Counted from the first letter of the stretch, positions 44,611 to 54,129 are shown. The stretch is 64,000 bases of DNA from Phycisphaeraceae bacterium (GCA_026126305.1 JAHCJI010000004.1:62001-126000); one strand, 5' to 3'. Notes: a model not told the origin generated them from the sequence alone. Numbers and translations are program-made.

Positions 44611-45498
44611 ATGGACCAGACCAAGCACGCCAGACTCAGCCCGCGTTATTGGATCAAGCAGGCCATTATCACACTGATCGTCCTGGGTTTGGGGATATGG
44701 GGTTTCCTTGATGGGTTCATCATCTATCCAGCCCAGGCCGTCAAGTACGCCCAATGGAGCGAATGGGAATACCTGCGATTCCTGGATTCGCCCCCGCCCG
44801 GGTCGGCCGTCGGCGCGAGTCTTGCCGCCGCCAGCATCGCCGACCCGCAGCAAACCTATGAGCAACTCGGCAGGCCAAGCAATAACCGCAGTCCGGCCAC
44901 CCTCAACGATTACCGGGGCAACTGGCTCGACGCCCTGAGCATCGCTGGCAGGCTTGATCCGATGTACACGACATACCCACGTGAAAATGAGCACGAGGGA
45001 AAGGTCGGTTCTTCTTTCGAACGCTTGGGAGAACTCCGAGAGACCTGGGGACAAGTCGATCGGGGCAAAGCCCCAAAACGCCGCAGCAGGCTAGACATCC
45101 TTGCCCAATATCCCATCTTCCTCATCGGCGTGGGGTTGGCGATCTATTTCGGCTATGGACTCATGCGAGCGGCCTCGACCCGGTACGCATGGGACCCCAG
45201 CGCGAAACGCATCACACTGCCCGGCGGCATCCAGGTCACGCCCAATCAGATCCAGGAGTTCGACAAGTCCCGTTGGCATAAGTTCTACGTCCAGCTCCAC
45301 CTTACCGAAGATCATCCAACCCACGGGGGTCGCGTGATCCAGGTCGATCTCTATCGCCATACCGGTGTCGAGGACTGGATCCTGGAGATGGAGCGCGAAC
45401 GCTTCCCAGAGCGCGAGCGTGCAGACACGCCCAGTCCAGAACAAGCCCAGACGCAAGAATCCGAGCCACAAGCCGAAGAACCCGGCGGTACCCCCTGA
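44611..45498 (+). CDS. membrane protein of unknown function
   Basis: A 295-residue protein with an N-terminal membrane helix (about 16-38), an extracytoplasmic-type middle region rich in charged and aromatic residues, and a second helix near 165-185 (FLIGVGLAIYFGYGLM). A compact beta-rich domain (DPSAKRITLPGGIQVTPNQIQEF) lies near 195-250, followed by an acidic Glu/Gln tail. The C-terminal domain resembles small PH-like folds. GGAGG lies 6 bases before the ATG. The next gene lies in the same frame, just after its TGA. Confidence 0.65.
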   Translation: MDQTKHARLSPRYWIKQAIITLIVLGLGIWGFLDGFIIYPAQAVKYAQWSEWEYLRFLDSPPPGSAVGASLAAASIADPQQTYEQLGRPSNNRSPATLNDYRGNWLDALSIAGRLDPMYTTYPRENEHEGKVGSSFERLGELRETWGQVDRGKAPKRRSRLDILAQYPIFLIGVGLAIYFGYGLMRAASTRYAWDPSAKRITLPGGIQVTPNQIQEFDKSRWHKFYVQLHLTEDHPTHGGRVIQVDLYRHTGVEDWILEMERERFPERERADTPSPEQAQTQESEPQAEEPGGTP

Positions 45499-45546
45499 TT
45501 TTCCCGGAGCGTCCGCATCTGGATCGCCTTTGCCATCGCGCTCACG

Positions 45547-46053
45547 TTGGTCGCCGTCTTCAGCCCGGCCGTCGTGTTGCTCAGCCTGCCGGGGCTGTGG
45601 TTGATGACTCTGGCAGCCCTGCTGGCCAACCTCGCGGGCTCGTGGTTTGGCCTGTGGCCTCAGGAGGTCCCAATCGTTTCGTGGTGGGTCTTCGCGTTTC
45701 TCCTGCTCTGCACGATCGCCTCGGACATCGTCGATTGGACGGCCGGAATCGTGGGTGCCCGTCGGATGGGCGGCACACGCGGTGCCATGTTTGCCGCATT
45801 CATCGGGGGCATCGCAGGCGCGATCGTTGGCACGGGCTTCCTGCCGATCATCGGCACGCTTATCGGTGGTGCCATCGGCGCGGGCCTGGCCGCTACGCTC
45901 GTCCATCGCACCGCTCCAGAACAGACCTGGAAGCGTTCGGCCAAGGTCGGCGCAGGGGCGTCGGCCGGCTGGTTCGTCGCCATCATCGTGAAGTTCGTCC
46001 TGGCCATGATCTGCGCCCTGACGCTCATTTCCTCGGCATGGTTCTCATGGTAA
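45547..46053 (+). CDS. DUF456-family membrane protein, start uncertain
   Basis: A 168-residue (or longer) membrane protein with the DUF456 pattern: LLSLPGLWLMTLAALL, ARRMGGTRGAMFAAFIGGIAGA and GTLIGGAIGAGLAATL, with glycine zipper-like runs. Function unknown. The annotated TTG at 45547 lacks a ribosome site and would cut the first helix short. In frame upstream, 7 bases after a GGAG (45506-45509), is an ATC (45517) that would start the protein as IWIAFAIAL and restore the full helix. A non-AUG ATC start is possible. It lies in the same frame as the preceding gene, separated by one TGA. Confidence 0.7.
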   Translation: MVAVFSPAVVLLSLPGLWLMTLAALLANLAGSWFGLWPQEVPIVSWWVFAFLLLCTIASDIVDWTAGIVGARRMGGTRGAMFAAFIGGIAGAIVGTGFLPIIGTLIGGAIGAGLAATLVHRTAPEQTWKRSAKVGAGASAGWFVAIIVKFVLAMICALTLISSAWFSW

Positions 46054-46081
46054 TACCCCGCACGCACCCGGAGAGAGACGC

Positions 46082-47527
46082 ATGGCCACTACCGCCAAGC
46101 CCATCAAGCAGTTCGTGCTCGACACCAACGTGCTGCTGCACAACCCCAACGCCATCTTCGTCTTCCAGGAGAACGACGTCGTCATCCCCTTTGCCGTCAT
46201 CGAGGAACTCGACAAACTCAAGCGGCAAGAGGACGACATCGGCCGAAACGCCCGTGAGGTCATCCGCCGACTCGACCGCCTCCGCGCCAAGGGCCCGCTG
46301 ACCAACGGCGTCCGCTGGGGAGATTCCAGTCCCCTGTCCGGGGCGGCCGCTTCCACCGCCCCCAGTGGCACGACCGGAACCATCCGCATCGTCATCTCCG
46401 ACGAGAAGCGTCCGCACGCGATCGCTGACGACACCAAGGACAATCGCATTATCGCTGTCGCTTGGGAACTGCACAACCAAGGCAAACGCGCCGTTTTTGT
46501 ATCCAAGGACCTCAATGCCCGCATCAAGAGCGACGCCCTGGGCATCCCCACCGAAGACTTCCAGAACCAGAAAGTCGATGCCGACCGACTCTACACGGGA
46601 TACGTCACCGCCGCCGTCGAAGGCGACCTGATCGACCGCCTGTACGACGAGCGCATGCTCCCACTCGAGCCCATCCATGCCGCACTCGCCCAAGCGCACG
46701 ACTCCGACGACCCAACCCTCCCAGCCGATCCGGAAACCGTCCTGCCCAACGCCTATGTCCTGCTCAAGGACGAGCACGACGAGAACCACACCGGCCTGGC
46801 CCGCCGCCTGGCCGACACCGAGCACCTCATCCCCATCAGCCCGCCACGAAAGCCCATCTTCGGCCTGCTGGCGCGCAATGTCCAGCAGACCATGGCCCTG
46901 GACCTGCTCATGGACGACGAGATCCAGATGGTCACGCTCTTGGGCAGCGCGGGCACGGGCAAGACCCTCCTCGCCCTTGCCGCCGGCATGGCCAAGGTCT
47001 TCCAGGAAGCACGCTTCGACAAGCTCCTCGTCGCAAGGCCCATCATGCCCATGGGACGCGACATCGGCTTCCTGCCCGGCGATAAGGACGAAAAGCTCTT
47101 CGCATGGATGCAGCCCATCTTCGACAACCTCGAGTATCTCCTAAGCACCCGTGGTGCCCACGGGCAGGCCCCCGACAGCCACACCAACGAGCAACGCATC
47201 GACAAGATGATCGCCGACGGCAAGCTCGTCCTCGAACCGCTCACCTACATCCGCGGACGCTCCATCCCCCACCAGTTCATGATCGTCGACGAGGCCCAGA
47301 ACCTCACCCCACACGAGGTCAAGACCATCGCCAGCCGAGTAGGCGAAGGAACCAAACTCGTCCTCACCGGCGACATCGGGCAGATCGACAACCCATACCT
47401 CGACAGTTCCTCCAACGGCCTGTCCTACGCCGTGGAAAAGATGAAAGGCCTGGGCCTGGTCGGCCACGTCATGCTCCAGCGCAGCGAGAGATCCACGCTG
47501 GCCAGCCTCGCGGCCGAACGGCTCTGA
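46082..47527 (+). CDS. PIN-domain plus PhoH-type ATPase
   Basis: A 481-residue fusion. The N-terminal PIN-type ribonuclease domain (about 8-165) has the acidic residues Asp14 (LDTNVLLH), Glu41/Glu42 (IEELDKLK), Asp119-Asp120 region and SKDLNARIKSDALG. The C-terminal PhoH domain has Walker A GSAGTGKT (288-295) and Walker B FMIVDEAQNL. This is the PhoH2-like arrangement of an RNA-cleaving domain driven by an RNA-helicase-like ATPase, active in the cytoplasm. GGAGAG lies before the ATG. It is a likely single gene downstream of DUF456. Confidence 0.93.
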   Translation: MATTAKPIKQFVLDTNVLLHNPNAIFVFQENDVVIPFAVIEELDKLKRQEDDIGRNAREVIRRLDRLRAKGPLTNGVRWGDSSPLSGAAASTAPSGTTGTIRIVISDEKRPHAIADDTKDNRIIAVAWELHNQGKRAVFVSKDLNARIKSDALGIPTEDFQNQKVDADRLYTGYVTAAVEGDLIDRLYDERMLPLEPIHAALAQAHDSDDPTLPADPETVLPNAYVLLKDEHDENHTGLARRLADTEHLIPISPPRKPIFGLLARNVQQTMALDLLMDDEIQMVTLLGSAGTGKTLLALAAGMAKVFQEARFDKLLVARPIMPMGRDIGFLPGDKDEKLFAWMQPIFDNLEYLLSTRGAHGQAPDSHTNEQRIDKMIADGKLVLEPLTYIRGRSIPHQFMIVDEAQNLTPHEVKTIASRVGEGTKLVLTGDIGQIDNPYLDSSSNGLSYAVEKMKGLGLVGHVMLQRSERSTLASLAAERL

Positions 47528-47548
47528 ATCAAGACATCCGGTGATCGG

Positions 47549-47998
47549 TCAACGGCTGCCGGGAATCTGCAACGCACCAGCGCCAGCATCAACCACCACG
47601 CCGTCCGGAGAAATCCGCAGCGTCATGATCCCGCCCGGTTCGAGCACGCGATCGATCCGATGCGTGAAGGCGCTGCCGTCGGCACCACCCACGTACGAGA
47701 CCGAAACGATCGTGACCGGCCCCAGCCCCTCATAGGCCGTCACCACACCACCGATGGCAACCGAGGATGGCAACGTGCCGACCGCCTCGCCCTTGGGCAC
47801 GACAAGGTTCAGTTCCAACTCAAGCAGCGAGCCGGGCGTGCCATTGGCGATATCCAGCCGCACGGGCCCATGTGTCGCCGGGCTGAACTTCTGGAAAAAG
47901 ACCACCGCCGCGGCGGCAAACAGGACCAACGCGACCGCGAACGTCGCGGCCTGTCGCATCGGTCCAGCCTTCTTCCGTTGCTTGGAAGATTGCTCCAT
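47549..47998 (-). CDS. single-pass membrane protein at the end of the pilin-like operon
   Basis: A 149-residue protein with one membrane helix (about 17-35) and a small beta domain (GPVRLDIANGTPGSLLELELNLVVPKGE) facing the periplasm. Function unknown. It begins 3 bases after the TPR lipoprotein stop on the same strand, so it is the last gene of the secretion-like operon. It could be an assembly factor of that system; no family is recognised. Confidence 0.7.
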   Translation of the reverse strand: MEQSSKQRKKAGPMRQAATFAVALVLFAAAAVVFFQKFSPATHGPVRLDIANGTPGSLLELELNLVVPKGEAVGTLPSSVAIGGVVTAYEGLGPVTIVSVSYVGGADGSAFTHRIDRVLEPGGIMTLRISPDGVVVDAGAGALQIPGSR

Positions 47999-48001
47999 GG
48001 C

Positions 48002-48637
48002 TCAGCCGATCTCCAACTGGCGCTTCTGTCGAGCAACTTCGCGGCCGATGATCTGCCGCCACGCCTCGTCGGGTTCGATCATCTGAGCCCGACGCAGGAT
48101 CTCATGGGTCCTGTCCGTGGCAAAATGCTCACTCCGGCATGCGACCGCCAGCCCGCGCACAGCGCGAAAATCTGCCGGGTCGGCCTGAACAGCCTCAAGG
48201 AAGGCGTCGATGGCCGGCCTCGAGTGGCCCATCTGGTAATACGCCACGCCCAGGTGATAACTCGGTCGTGCATCGCTGGGCATCAGCATCTGCGCCCGTC
48301 GCAAGAGCGAGATCGCTGTTGGATAGCTTTTTTGCTCGAGGTGCAGCACGCCCAGATTCAGATGGGCCGTGGCAAAGCCCGGATCGAGCCGGATGGCACG
48401 CTCCAGGAGTTCGGCCGCTTCGCGCACCCGGCGTTGCTCGCCCTTGCCGCTATCGTGGTACACCCGGTACGCACGATCGACCAGCTCGACAGCCTCACGC
48501 TTCTGCGCCGTGTTGTCGGGCACGAGCACGCCAAGATCCCGAACAAACACTTCCTCTTTGCTTGCGCACGCGCCGCCCAAAGCCACGCACACGAACATCA
48601 ATCCACACGGCAACCAGACAAACAACCGCTGCATCAT
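48002..48637 (-). CDS. TPR-repeat lipoprotein, PilF-like
   Basis: A 211-residue protein with an N-terminal export signal ending GGACAS, whose Cys may be lipidated although the lipobox is not perfect. Three to four TPR units follow (about 65-200), including ATAHLNLGVLHLEQKSYPTA and PSYHLGVAYYQMGHSRPAI. In type IV pilus and type II secretion systems such TPR lipoproteins (PilF/PilW) guide secretin assembly in the outer membrane. The ATG overlaps the preceding stop (ATGA), so it is part of the same operon. The position supports a pilotin-like role; no secretin gene is present here. Confidence 0.78.
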   Translation of the reverse strand: MMQRLFVWLPCGLMFVCVALGGACASKEEVFVRDLGVLVPDNTAQKREAVELVDRAYRVYHDSGKGEQRRVREAAELLERAIRLDPGFATAHLNLGVLHLEQKSYPTAISLLRRAQMLMPSDARPSYHLGVAYYQMGHSRPAIDAFLEAVQADPADFRAVRGLAVACRSEHFATDRTHEILRRAQMIEPDEAWRQIIGREVARQKRQLEIG

Positions 48638-49188
48638 GACGCCAACTCCGGCTTGACAAACGTAATCGACAGTTGCCACTGCGTCCGCTGCGGCTGTATG
48701 TCCATGGATCGGATCTCCACCCCCGGCACCATCGAACGAACCTGGGCCACCCACGAAATCAACGCCTCGATGTTCGCGCTGGTCACCCGCTCGTAGCGGT
48801 ACTCACGTTCGAGGATCCCGTTCTGCGGCGTCGTGCTGGTTTCACGCGTCAGTGTCGGTGCCGGGCTCAACCCTACCGAACCGGCCGCTTCACGAGCGAG
48901 CGTCGTGAAATTCGGAACCTTATCGAAGGGGCTCGGTCCCGACTGAGTCCCAATGTGACGCTCCAGCCGAGCCTTCTGTACCACCACGCTCTGGGCCGAA
49001 TTCAACTCGCGCTTGCGGTCCGCCTGGGCACTCTTCAATGTAGAACGCCCCACCAGCATAAAGACCACGCCAGCCAAGAGGACCAAAGCCCCGATCAGCA
49101 ACACGCCCTTGGGTCGATTCCGCTGCGCCCGTGCCGACGCTCGCGCGGCCAGGGCCGATCGGCTCACGGTGTCCCGTTTCTCGCTCAT
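48634..49188 (-). CDS. GspM/PilO-like assembly-platform protein
   Basis: A 184-residue protein with one membrane helix (about 28-47) followed by coiled coil and a small ferredoxin-like beta-alpha domain at the end (EYRYERVTSANIEALISW, then MDIQPQRTQWQLSITF). This is the layout of GspM/PilO, which pairs with GspL/PilN at the inner membrane. Sequence similarity is weak; layout and gene order support the call. ATGA overlaps link it to both neighbours. Confidence 0.68.
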   Translation of the reverse strand: MSEKRDTVSRSALAARASARAQRNRPKGVLLIGALVLLAGVVFMLVGRSTLKSAQADRKRELNSAQSVVVQKARLERHIGTQSGPSPFDKVPNFTTLAREAAGSVGLSPAPTLTRETSTTPQNGILEREYRYERVTSANIEALISWVAQVRSMVPGVEIRSMDIQPQRTQWQLSITFVKPELAS

Positions 49189-50768
49189 CGCCCGGCCCCT
49201 TCACGTTCCCAGGTCCCGATCATCCGCACCGTGTAAGAGGCACCTCGGCCGAGCGATTCCACCCGCCAACGCAACGCCCGGCCGTTGAGGTCCAACTCGT
49301 TCAGCAGACGGTTGATATCCCCAACGGCAGCGGCATCGTTTGAGCTCAGCGTGACTTGGAATGCGGCCGTGGTGATCTCGATCTTGGTCAACTCAACACG
49401 CCCGCCAAGTTCCTGTAAGAGCAGCGATACACCTTCGAGCTCTTCGAGCACGGGCCGAGGCGCTGCCCGGCGAATCTCACTGGCGCGCGTGGCCTGGTCG
49501 ATCTCCGACGCCAGCCGCATCATCGGGACCATGTCACCGCGGATCACCCCCGGCTTGCCAAGCATCGCCTCGACCGTCTCGATCTCGGCCATGTATGCCA
49601 GACGGATGCTCGACGCATCGGACCGGATACCTTCAACCTGGCTGTGCCAGCGGTAGCCGACGGCAATCAACGCCACCCCGGCCATGGCCAAGGCCAACCC
49701 CAACAACTGGTACCCGCGGCGTAAAGAGCGACCGGGACGCGTTGCCAGCGACACCAACGCACGGCCCGGCGAAAGATCGTCGGTGTCCAAGCCCTCGGCC
49801 CGACGCAGCGCGGCACGGGCGGGGTCTGCATCGACCTCAATATCCAGCACCGCTTCGGGCCACAGGTCGGCCAAAGCCGAGGCCACGCCCGGAGCCGACA
49901 ACGCACGACCCTCGCTCGACGCCCGGTCAACCGCCAACGGACACGACAAGACCAAGACCCGCGCGGGAGAAACGCCCACCTGAGCACTCCACGCGACCCA
50001 ATCATTCACGAGCCGTGCCAGGTCCTGCCTTGCGACGATGGGCCCGTCGTCGTGCACCGCCAGCCGCATCGAACCGGCTGCCAGCAGGCATCCCGCACGC
50101 CCCCATGCCCAGAGCAGATTCCCCTCGGGCTGGACAAGCACGCAACCGCCCACCGTCGGACTCTCGGCCACTACCCGTGAAGGTGTGGATTCGTCGCTCT
50201 CGATCGGGCTTGCCGCCAGCGCGAGCGCGTGCCACAGCGTCGTCACGCCGCTAGGGCTGATGCCGCGATCATCCAGCTCATCCAGAAGCAATCGAGCCAC
50301 CGCATCGGGGGCTACGACGACTCCGATGCGCACCCCGTGGCCAGACTCATACGCCGGCCCGAGCGTCTCGATCGATGCCTCGAGCGGAGTCAAACGCCCA
50401 CCGAGCACGTCGCTCTCGTCTTGCTCGTCCTCAAATCCAAGATCGGACTCGAACTCGTCCAGGGCCGATTCGCCGCCTCGTCCATACGCCGCACGGACAG
50501 CTCCAACATCGGCCGTAGCCGCCTGCACCCATGCACAATGCGCGCCGGTGGTGTCAAGCACGATCGGCCCCAATCGGTCGCCGTCGACCGAGAGCCTTTG
50601 GGCGATCCACTCCGCGGCCGAACGCACCTCATCCTCGGGCGTGCTCGACGCCGCTGCGTCCACGCGTGGGCTCTCCCACACCGCCTCGGCATGCTGGCCC
50701 AATAGCCGCACTCGGCGGATGCGATCTCCGTGCTCCTCGCGCTCAACCAGGCAGGTCCGCAGGCTCAC
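49185..50768 (-). CDS. GspL/PilM-PilN-like assembly-platform protein
   Basis: A 527-residue protein combining an actin-like (PilM/GspL cytoplasmic) part, a membrane helix near residue 355-375 (LLGLALAMAGVALIAVGY) and a PilN-like periplasmic tail (coiled coil and small beta domain). In type II secretion GspL recruits the GspE ATPase to the membrane. The long N-terminal half, with RLTPLEASIETLGP and PESRVVAESPTVGGCVLVQ-like segments, is divergent. The start is a GTG overlapping the previous stop (GTGA). Its neighbours (K, C-like, M-like) support the role. Confidence 0.68.
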   Translation of the reverse strand: MSLRTCLVEREEHGDRIRRVRLLGQHAEAVWESPRVDAAASSTPEDEVRSAAEWIAQRLSVDGDRLGPIVLDTTGAHCAWVQAATADVGAVRAAYGRGGESALDEFESDLGFEDEQDESDVLGGRLTPLEASIETLGPAYESGHGVRIGVVVAPDAVARLLLDELDDRGISPSGVTTLWHALALAASPIESDESTPSRVVAESPTVGGCVLVQPEGNLLWAWGRAGCLLAAGSMRLAVHDDGPIVARQDLARLVNDWVAWSAQVGVSPARVLVLSCPLAVDRASSEGRALSAPGVASALADLWPEAVLDIEVDADPARAALRRAEGLDTDDLSPGRALVSLATRPGRSLRRGYQLLGLALAMAGVALIAVGYRWHSQVEGIRSDASSIRLAYMAEIETVEAMLGKPGVIRGDMVPMMRLASEIDQATRASEIRRAAPRPVLEELEGVSLLLQELGGRVELTKIEITTAAFQVTLSSNDAAAVGDINRLLNELDLNGRALRWRVESLGRGASYTVRMIGTWEREGAGR

Positions 50769-51607
50769 CGCTTGTCCTCGGCCCCCTGCTGTTGGCCTTG
50801 TTGCTGGCCTTGTACGGGCCGCCCCGTTGCCGCCGGCTGGTTGTTATTGTTGTTGCCGCCACCAGCACCGGGCCTTGGGGGGCTGTTGCCCGAACCGCCC
50901 CCAGCACCGCCGGATGCGCCCTGGCCGCCTCGGTTGCCGCTGGTTTGCGAGCGTTGCAGGGTCGAAGGTGGCGGCGGTGTCGTCGTCGTCGTGCCATCGG
51001 GGTTCATCCGGGTCTGCCCGTCAAACTCACCGCGCAAGATCGCTTGGCTTACCGGCGGAGCACCCGATCCGCCACCAATATCGCTGACCAGCAACATGGG
51101 CTGACCAATGGTCAGTTCCTTCTCCTGTCCGTTATGGCGGATGCGAGCCCGACCGGGAGTCACCTCGAGCACCTCAACCGAACCGGCACGCTGACCGGGC
51201 CCGATGGCAGACTGGGCCGCACCCTCGCGGATGATCGCCACCATGTCCCCCGGCTGACCGACAGCGGCAACCAGCGCAACATCCTGCGGCGGCAGTGGCC
51301 TTTGGGGATCTTCCTCGCCCGATTCGTCCTTGACCGCGGGCGTGGTAGGCTGGAGCTTGTACGATGAGGACAACCCGCTGGCGATCAAAGCAGGTATCGG
51401 GATGTACGGCTCTTCCCCGGTCGTTTGCTTGTCCGTCTTCGGGGGCACCAGCGACGCAGCGGTCGGCATCACGCTGGGCTTTACCGAGCGATCCAGCACG
51501 ACCGCTCCAACGGCGAACGCGGCAAGACCAAAGCACGCGGCGACAGCACCGACTTCCATCAGCCGACGCTGCTGGAGTATTCCCGCACGGGTGGTCTTCG
51601 ATGCCAT
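50765..51607 (-). CDS. GspC/PilP-like protein with Gln/Gly-rich tail
   Basis: A 280-residue protein: membrane helix (about 17-38), linker, then a homology-region-like domain (about 108-170: VALVAAVGQPGDMVAIIREG and ARIRHNGQEKELTIGQ). This resembles the HR domain of GspC and PilP, which contacts the secretin. The last 100 residues are Thr/Gly/Asn/Gln-rich and disordered, an unusual addition. The ATG at 51607 is chosen over a TTG 6 bases upstream. It lies between GspK-like and GspL-like genes in one operon. Confidence 0.65.
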   Translation of the reverse strand: MASKTTRAGILQQRRLMEVGAVAACFGLAAFAVGAVVLDRSVKPSVMPTAASLVPPKTDKQTTGEEPYIPIPALIASGLSSSYKLQPTTPAVKDESGEEDPQRPLPPQDVALVAAVGQPGDMVAIIREGAAQSAIGPGQRAGSVEVLEVTPGRARIRHNGQEKELTIGQPMLLVSDIGGGSGAPPVSQAILRGEFDGQTRMNPDGTTTTTPPPPSTLQRSQTSGNRGGQGASGGAGGGSGNSPPRPGAGGGNNNNNQPAATGRPVQGQQQGQQQGAEDKR

Positions 51608-51672
51608 GATCAAAACCCCTTTCCGAAACCGTACAAACCGCCGTTTTCTGCCACCAGCCTACCCGACCGAGT

Positions 51673-52512
51673 CTAGCGTGTCGCCCCCATCATCGCACCC
51701 AAGCCAGCGTCTTCCACGCGTCGCCACAACAGGAAGGGCCCCAGGGGCGTGAAATCTCCCGAATCGGCACGCTGGCGAAGCTCCCGACCGTCCACGTGAA
51801 CGATCGCCTCATACATCGACAGCAGGCGGCCTCGATCATCGAACACGGACACACGGATGCGCCACAAGCTGGGTTCGGCCACGATCAGACGCTGTAACTC
51901 GCGCCGGTCTTCCAGGTCCGAGACATACTCGGACAAGATCCGGCGGAGCCATTGTGGTCCGCCGGATTGATCAGGAGACGCACGTGCCAAGACGATGTCC
52001 CGGGCCATCGCGGCGGCCTGGCCTTCGCCCAACCGGGTCGAGGCTACCGCTGCCAGTACAGCTTCGGGCGCGGATGCGGCGCTGACCGCGACCGGACCGA
52101 CCAGTCGCGTCCATCCTTCGAGCGTGCGTGGATCTCCGGCACGCATCGCGATGGTGTCGTACAGGTTCCTGGCCAAGGCCGCCTCGTTCGCGGGCACCCC
52201 ATCAAAAGCGGCCAGGACCGACCCCTGCGCATCCTCAAGATCCAGGCGAAAGTTCCGCCCGTCTTCCATCATCAGGTCCAGTGCGTGTCCGCCCGATTTT
52301 GAGATCTCGCCAAGGCGGCGTGAGGAACCCTTGACCCACGCCCCAACGACCTCTCGTACCCCCGACTCCAGATGTCGGTCCTGCGTCCAACGCAACTGGC
52401 GGACCGTGACCAGCGTCTGCTGGCTTTGGCGTTCGAGCATCACGGCGATCGCCATCGTTGCCACCATCGACAAGATCACCACCAGCGGCAGAGCAAATGC
52501 ACGGCGGGGCAT
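51673..52512 (-). CDS. GspK-like minor pseudopilin
   Basis: A 279-residue protein whose N-terminus RRAFALPLVVILSMVATMAIAV is prepilin-like but with Ala before the cleavage-site Phe and no Glu at +5, features shared with GspK. GspK caps the pseudopilus tip and is the largest minor pseudopilin, which fits the size. Later residues (EGWTRLVGPVAV; LSEYVSDLEDRREL) suit the alpha-helical GspK tip domain. The start overlaps the GspJ-like stop by one base. Confidence 0.72.
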   Translation of the reverse strand: MPRRAFALPLVVILSMVATMAIAVMLERQSQQTLVTVRQLRWTQDRHLESGVREVVGAWVKGSSRRLGEISKSGGHALDLMMEDGRNFRLDLEDAQGSVLAAFDGVPANEAALARNLYDTIAMRAGDPRTLEGWTRLVGPVAVSAASAPEAVLAAVASTRLGEGQAAAMARDIVLARASPDQSGGPQWLRRILSEYVSDLEDRRELQRLIVAEPSLWRIRVSVFDDRGRLLSMYEAIVHVDGRELRQRADSGDFTPLGPFLLWRRVEDAGLGAMMGATR

Positions 52513-53534
52513 CAGTTGGCCCCTCCACGCATGCCCCGACCGCCCTGGCCCGATCTCGGGTCCGTGGGCGCGGGGACTTCGATTTCTTCACCGGCTTCCT
52601 GCCCGTCCGTGGCCCCCGACGCCTCGGGATCGGTGCCAATGGTCCATGCCAACTCGAACAGCCACGCGACGGTGTGGTTCTGGGATGTGGTGAGTTCCAG
52701 TTCGGCATAGGCGGCCAGGTCGAGCTCGCCCAGGACCTGGAACGACTCACGCCACTCCCCTTCCTTGAAGAACCGCCAACGGGCCCAAACCACCGAGTCC
52801 ATCAGCATCACCGCGCCCTCGACCAGAGCCGGATCGACGCCGGCCGATTCGAAAGCATCGGCCACCTCGGCGTCGGCCGAGACCGGTTGCCACCATAGGC
52901 TGAAGACTCGCAGGTCCAGGCCGTTGACACGACGCTCGTCCCGCAGCACGAACGCGCCTCGGACAGCGCCTTGCGCGTCGGCTTGCGAACCCTCACCCAT
53001 GGGTACCAGACCAAGCTGCGCAATCCGTACCCGACGCTGCACGTCCGAATAGGTTGGCAAGACGGGAGGCGCGCTCAGGGCAAGTTCGAGCCGTTGCGGC
53101 TTGGTGGGCTCGGGCGGGCCCAGGCCTTGCTCGCCGATGCGAACACGCCGCATCATCACAACATCCTTCAGCCTCGGTTCATCCTCGAGTCGCACCCGGT
53201 ACCGGTACACGGCTGGATCGATCTCGGTCTCCTGGCTGGCACCCGGGCCGCCCTGGAGCGCTCCCGAAGTGCCCGGCTCGGGCCGCTCGACGCCCATCGC
53301 CTCCAAGGCCGCCTGTGCGGCCTGATGGTCCTGACGCGACATGACCAGCAACGAACCAAGGGCCCGGGCCGCGACACGCTGGGTGCGCTGGAGTTGGGCG
53401 TGCTCTTCGGCCCGGACTTCGGCGATCGCGTCGGCGCGTTCCATGGTGTGGAACATGCCCATGGCCGCCACCAGGACCACCATGCCCATCACCAAGGCCA
53501 TCGTCAATTCGATGAGGGTGAATCCCGGGCGCAT
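52512..53534 (-). CDS. GspJ-like minor pseudopilin
   Basis: A 340-residue protein with a class III (prepilin) leader: MRPG then FTLIELTMAL, the cleavage Gly and +5 Glu both intact. The body is large, with repeats of Glu/Ala-rich helices (AEEHAQLQRTQRVAARAL), and is longer than most GspJ proteins. It would form the tip complex with I and K. The start at 53534 is chosen because the prepilin leader begins there, although the frame is open upstream. Confidence 0.78.
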   Translation of the reverse strand: MRPGFTLIELTMALVMGMVVLVAAMGMFHTMERADAIAEVRAEEHAQLQRTQRVAARALGSLLVMSRQDHQAAQAALEAMGVERPEPGTSGALQGGPGASQETEIDPAVYRYRVRLEDEPRLKDVVMMRRVRIGEQGLGPPEPTKPQRLELALSAPPVLPTYSDVQRRVRIAQLGLVPMGEGSQADAQGAVRGAFVLRDERRVNGLDLRVFSLWWQPVSADAEVADAFESAGVDPALVEGAVMLMDSVVWARWRFFKEGEWRESFQVLGELDLAAYAELELTTSQNHTVAWLFELAWTIGTDPEASGATDGQEAGEEIEVPAPTDPRSGQGGRGMRGGAN

Positions 53535-53535
53535 A

Positions 53536-54129
53536 TCAGTTGCCCCCGCCTTGTCTTGGCGCAGGCGCACCGTCCTGTGAGCCGCCGCTGCGCCTTCCGC
53601 TCTCGCCCTGGAGCGCGCCGAACATGCGGAAGTCTCCGATGGCACGCGAGAACGAGTCGGGGTTGCGGATGGCCATCGGGTCGAGCATCCGGCGCACGGT
53701 CAGGCCCGGCACCGTTGCGTTGGGCGCAAATGCCCCCCCGCTGTCCTCATGGAGCCAGACGGTAACTGTCAGTTCCTGCAAGCGATCCAATGTTAAAGGC
53801 GACGGCTGCCCTTCGGTCGCGTTGGGGTCGACCACCGTGACGGGCCCGGCGCTGTATGTCCAGCGGTACCGATGACGCCCGTAGTCTATAGGACGCCCGT
53901 TGGAGGGCATGGCCTCGTGATTATCCAAAAACATCACCACCACGCGATTGGCCACCTCGGCGGCACCGGTCAGTTGTTCGGCCCGCTTCTGCTGCAAGAC
54001 CAGATAATTGAGCGCCCCAAAGACCCCCATGGCCACGATGCCCAGCAGCGCCGAGGCCAGGACCACCTCGAGGAAGGTCATACCCCGGCGGCTCACGGCG
54101 AGTTGGTCAACAGAGCGTGCCATGTCCAT
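53536..54129 (-). CDS. GspI-like minor pseudopilin
   Basis: A 197-residue protein with a prepilin leader (cleavage Gly16, then MTFLEVVLASALLGIV, Glu at +5). The following domain has a beta sheet (HRYRWTYSAGPVTVV; LTVTVWLHED) as expected of GspI/H. The ATG at 54129 overlaps the preceding GspG stop (TGATG); a GTG 3 bases upstream and an ATG 6 bases downstream are alternatives. The C-terminus is Gly/Gln-rich. Confidence 0.8.
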   Translation of the reverse strand: MDMARSVDQLAVSRRGMTFLEVVLASALLGIVAMGVFGALNYLVLQQKRAEQLTGAAEVANRVVVMFLDNHEAMPSNGRPIDYGRHRYRWTYSAGPVTVVDPNATEGQPSPLTLDRLQELTVTVWLHEDSGGAFAPNATVPGLTVRRMLDPMAIRNPDSFSRAIGDFRMFGALQGESGRRSGGSQDGAPAPRQGGGN

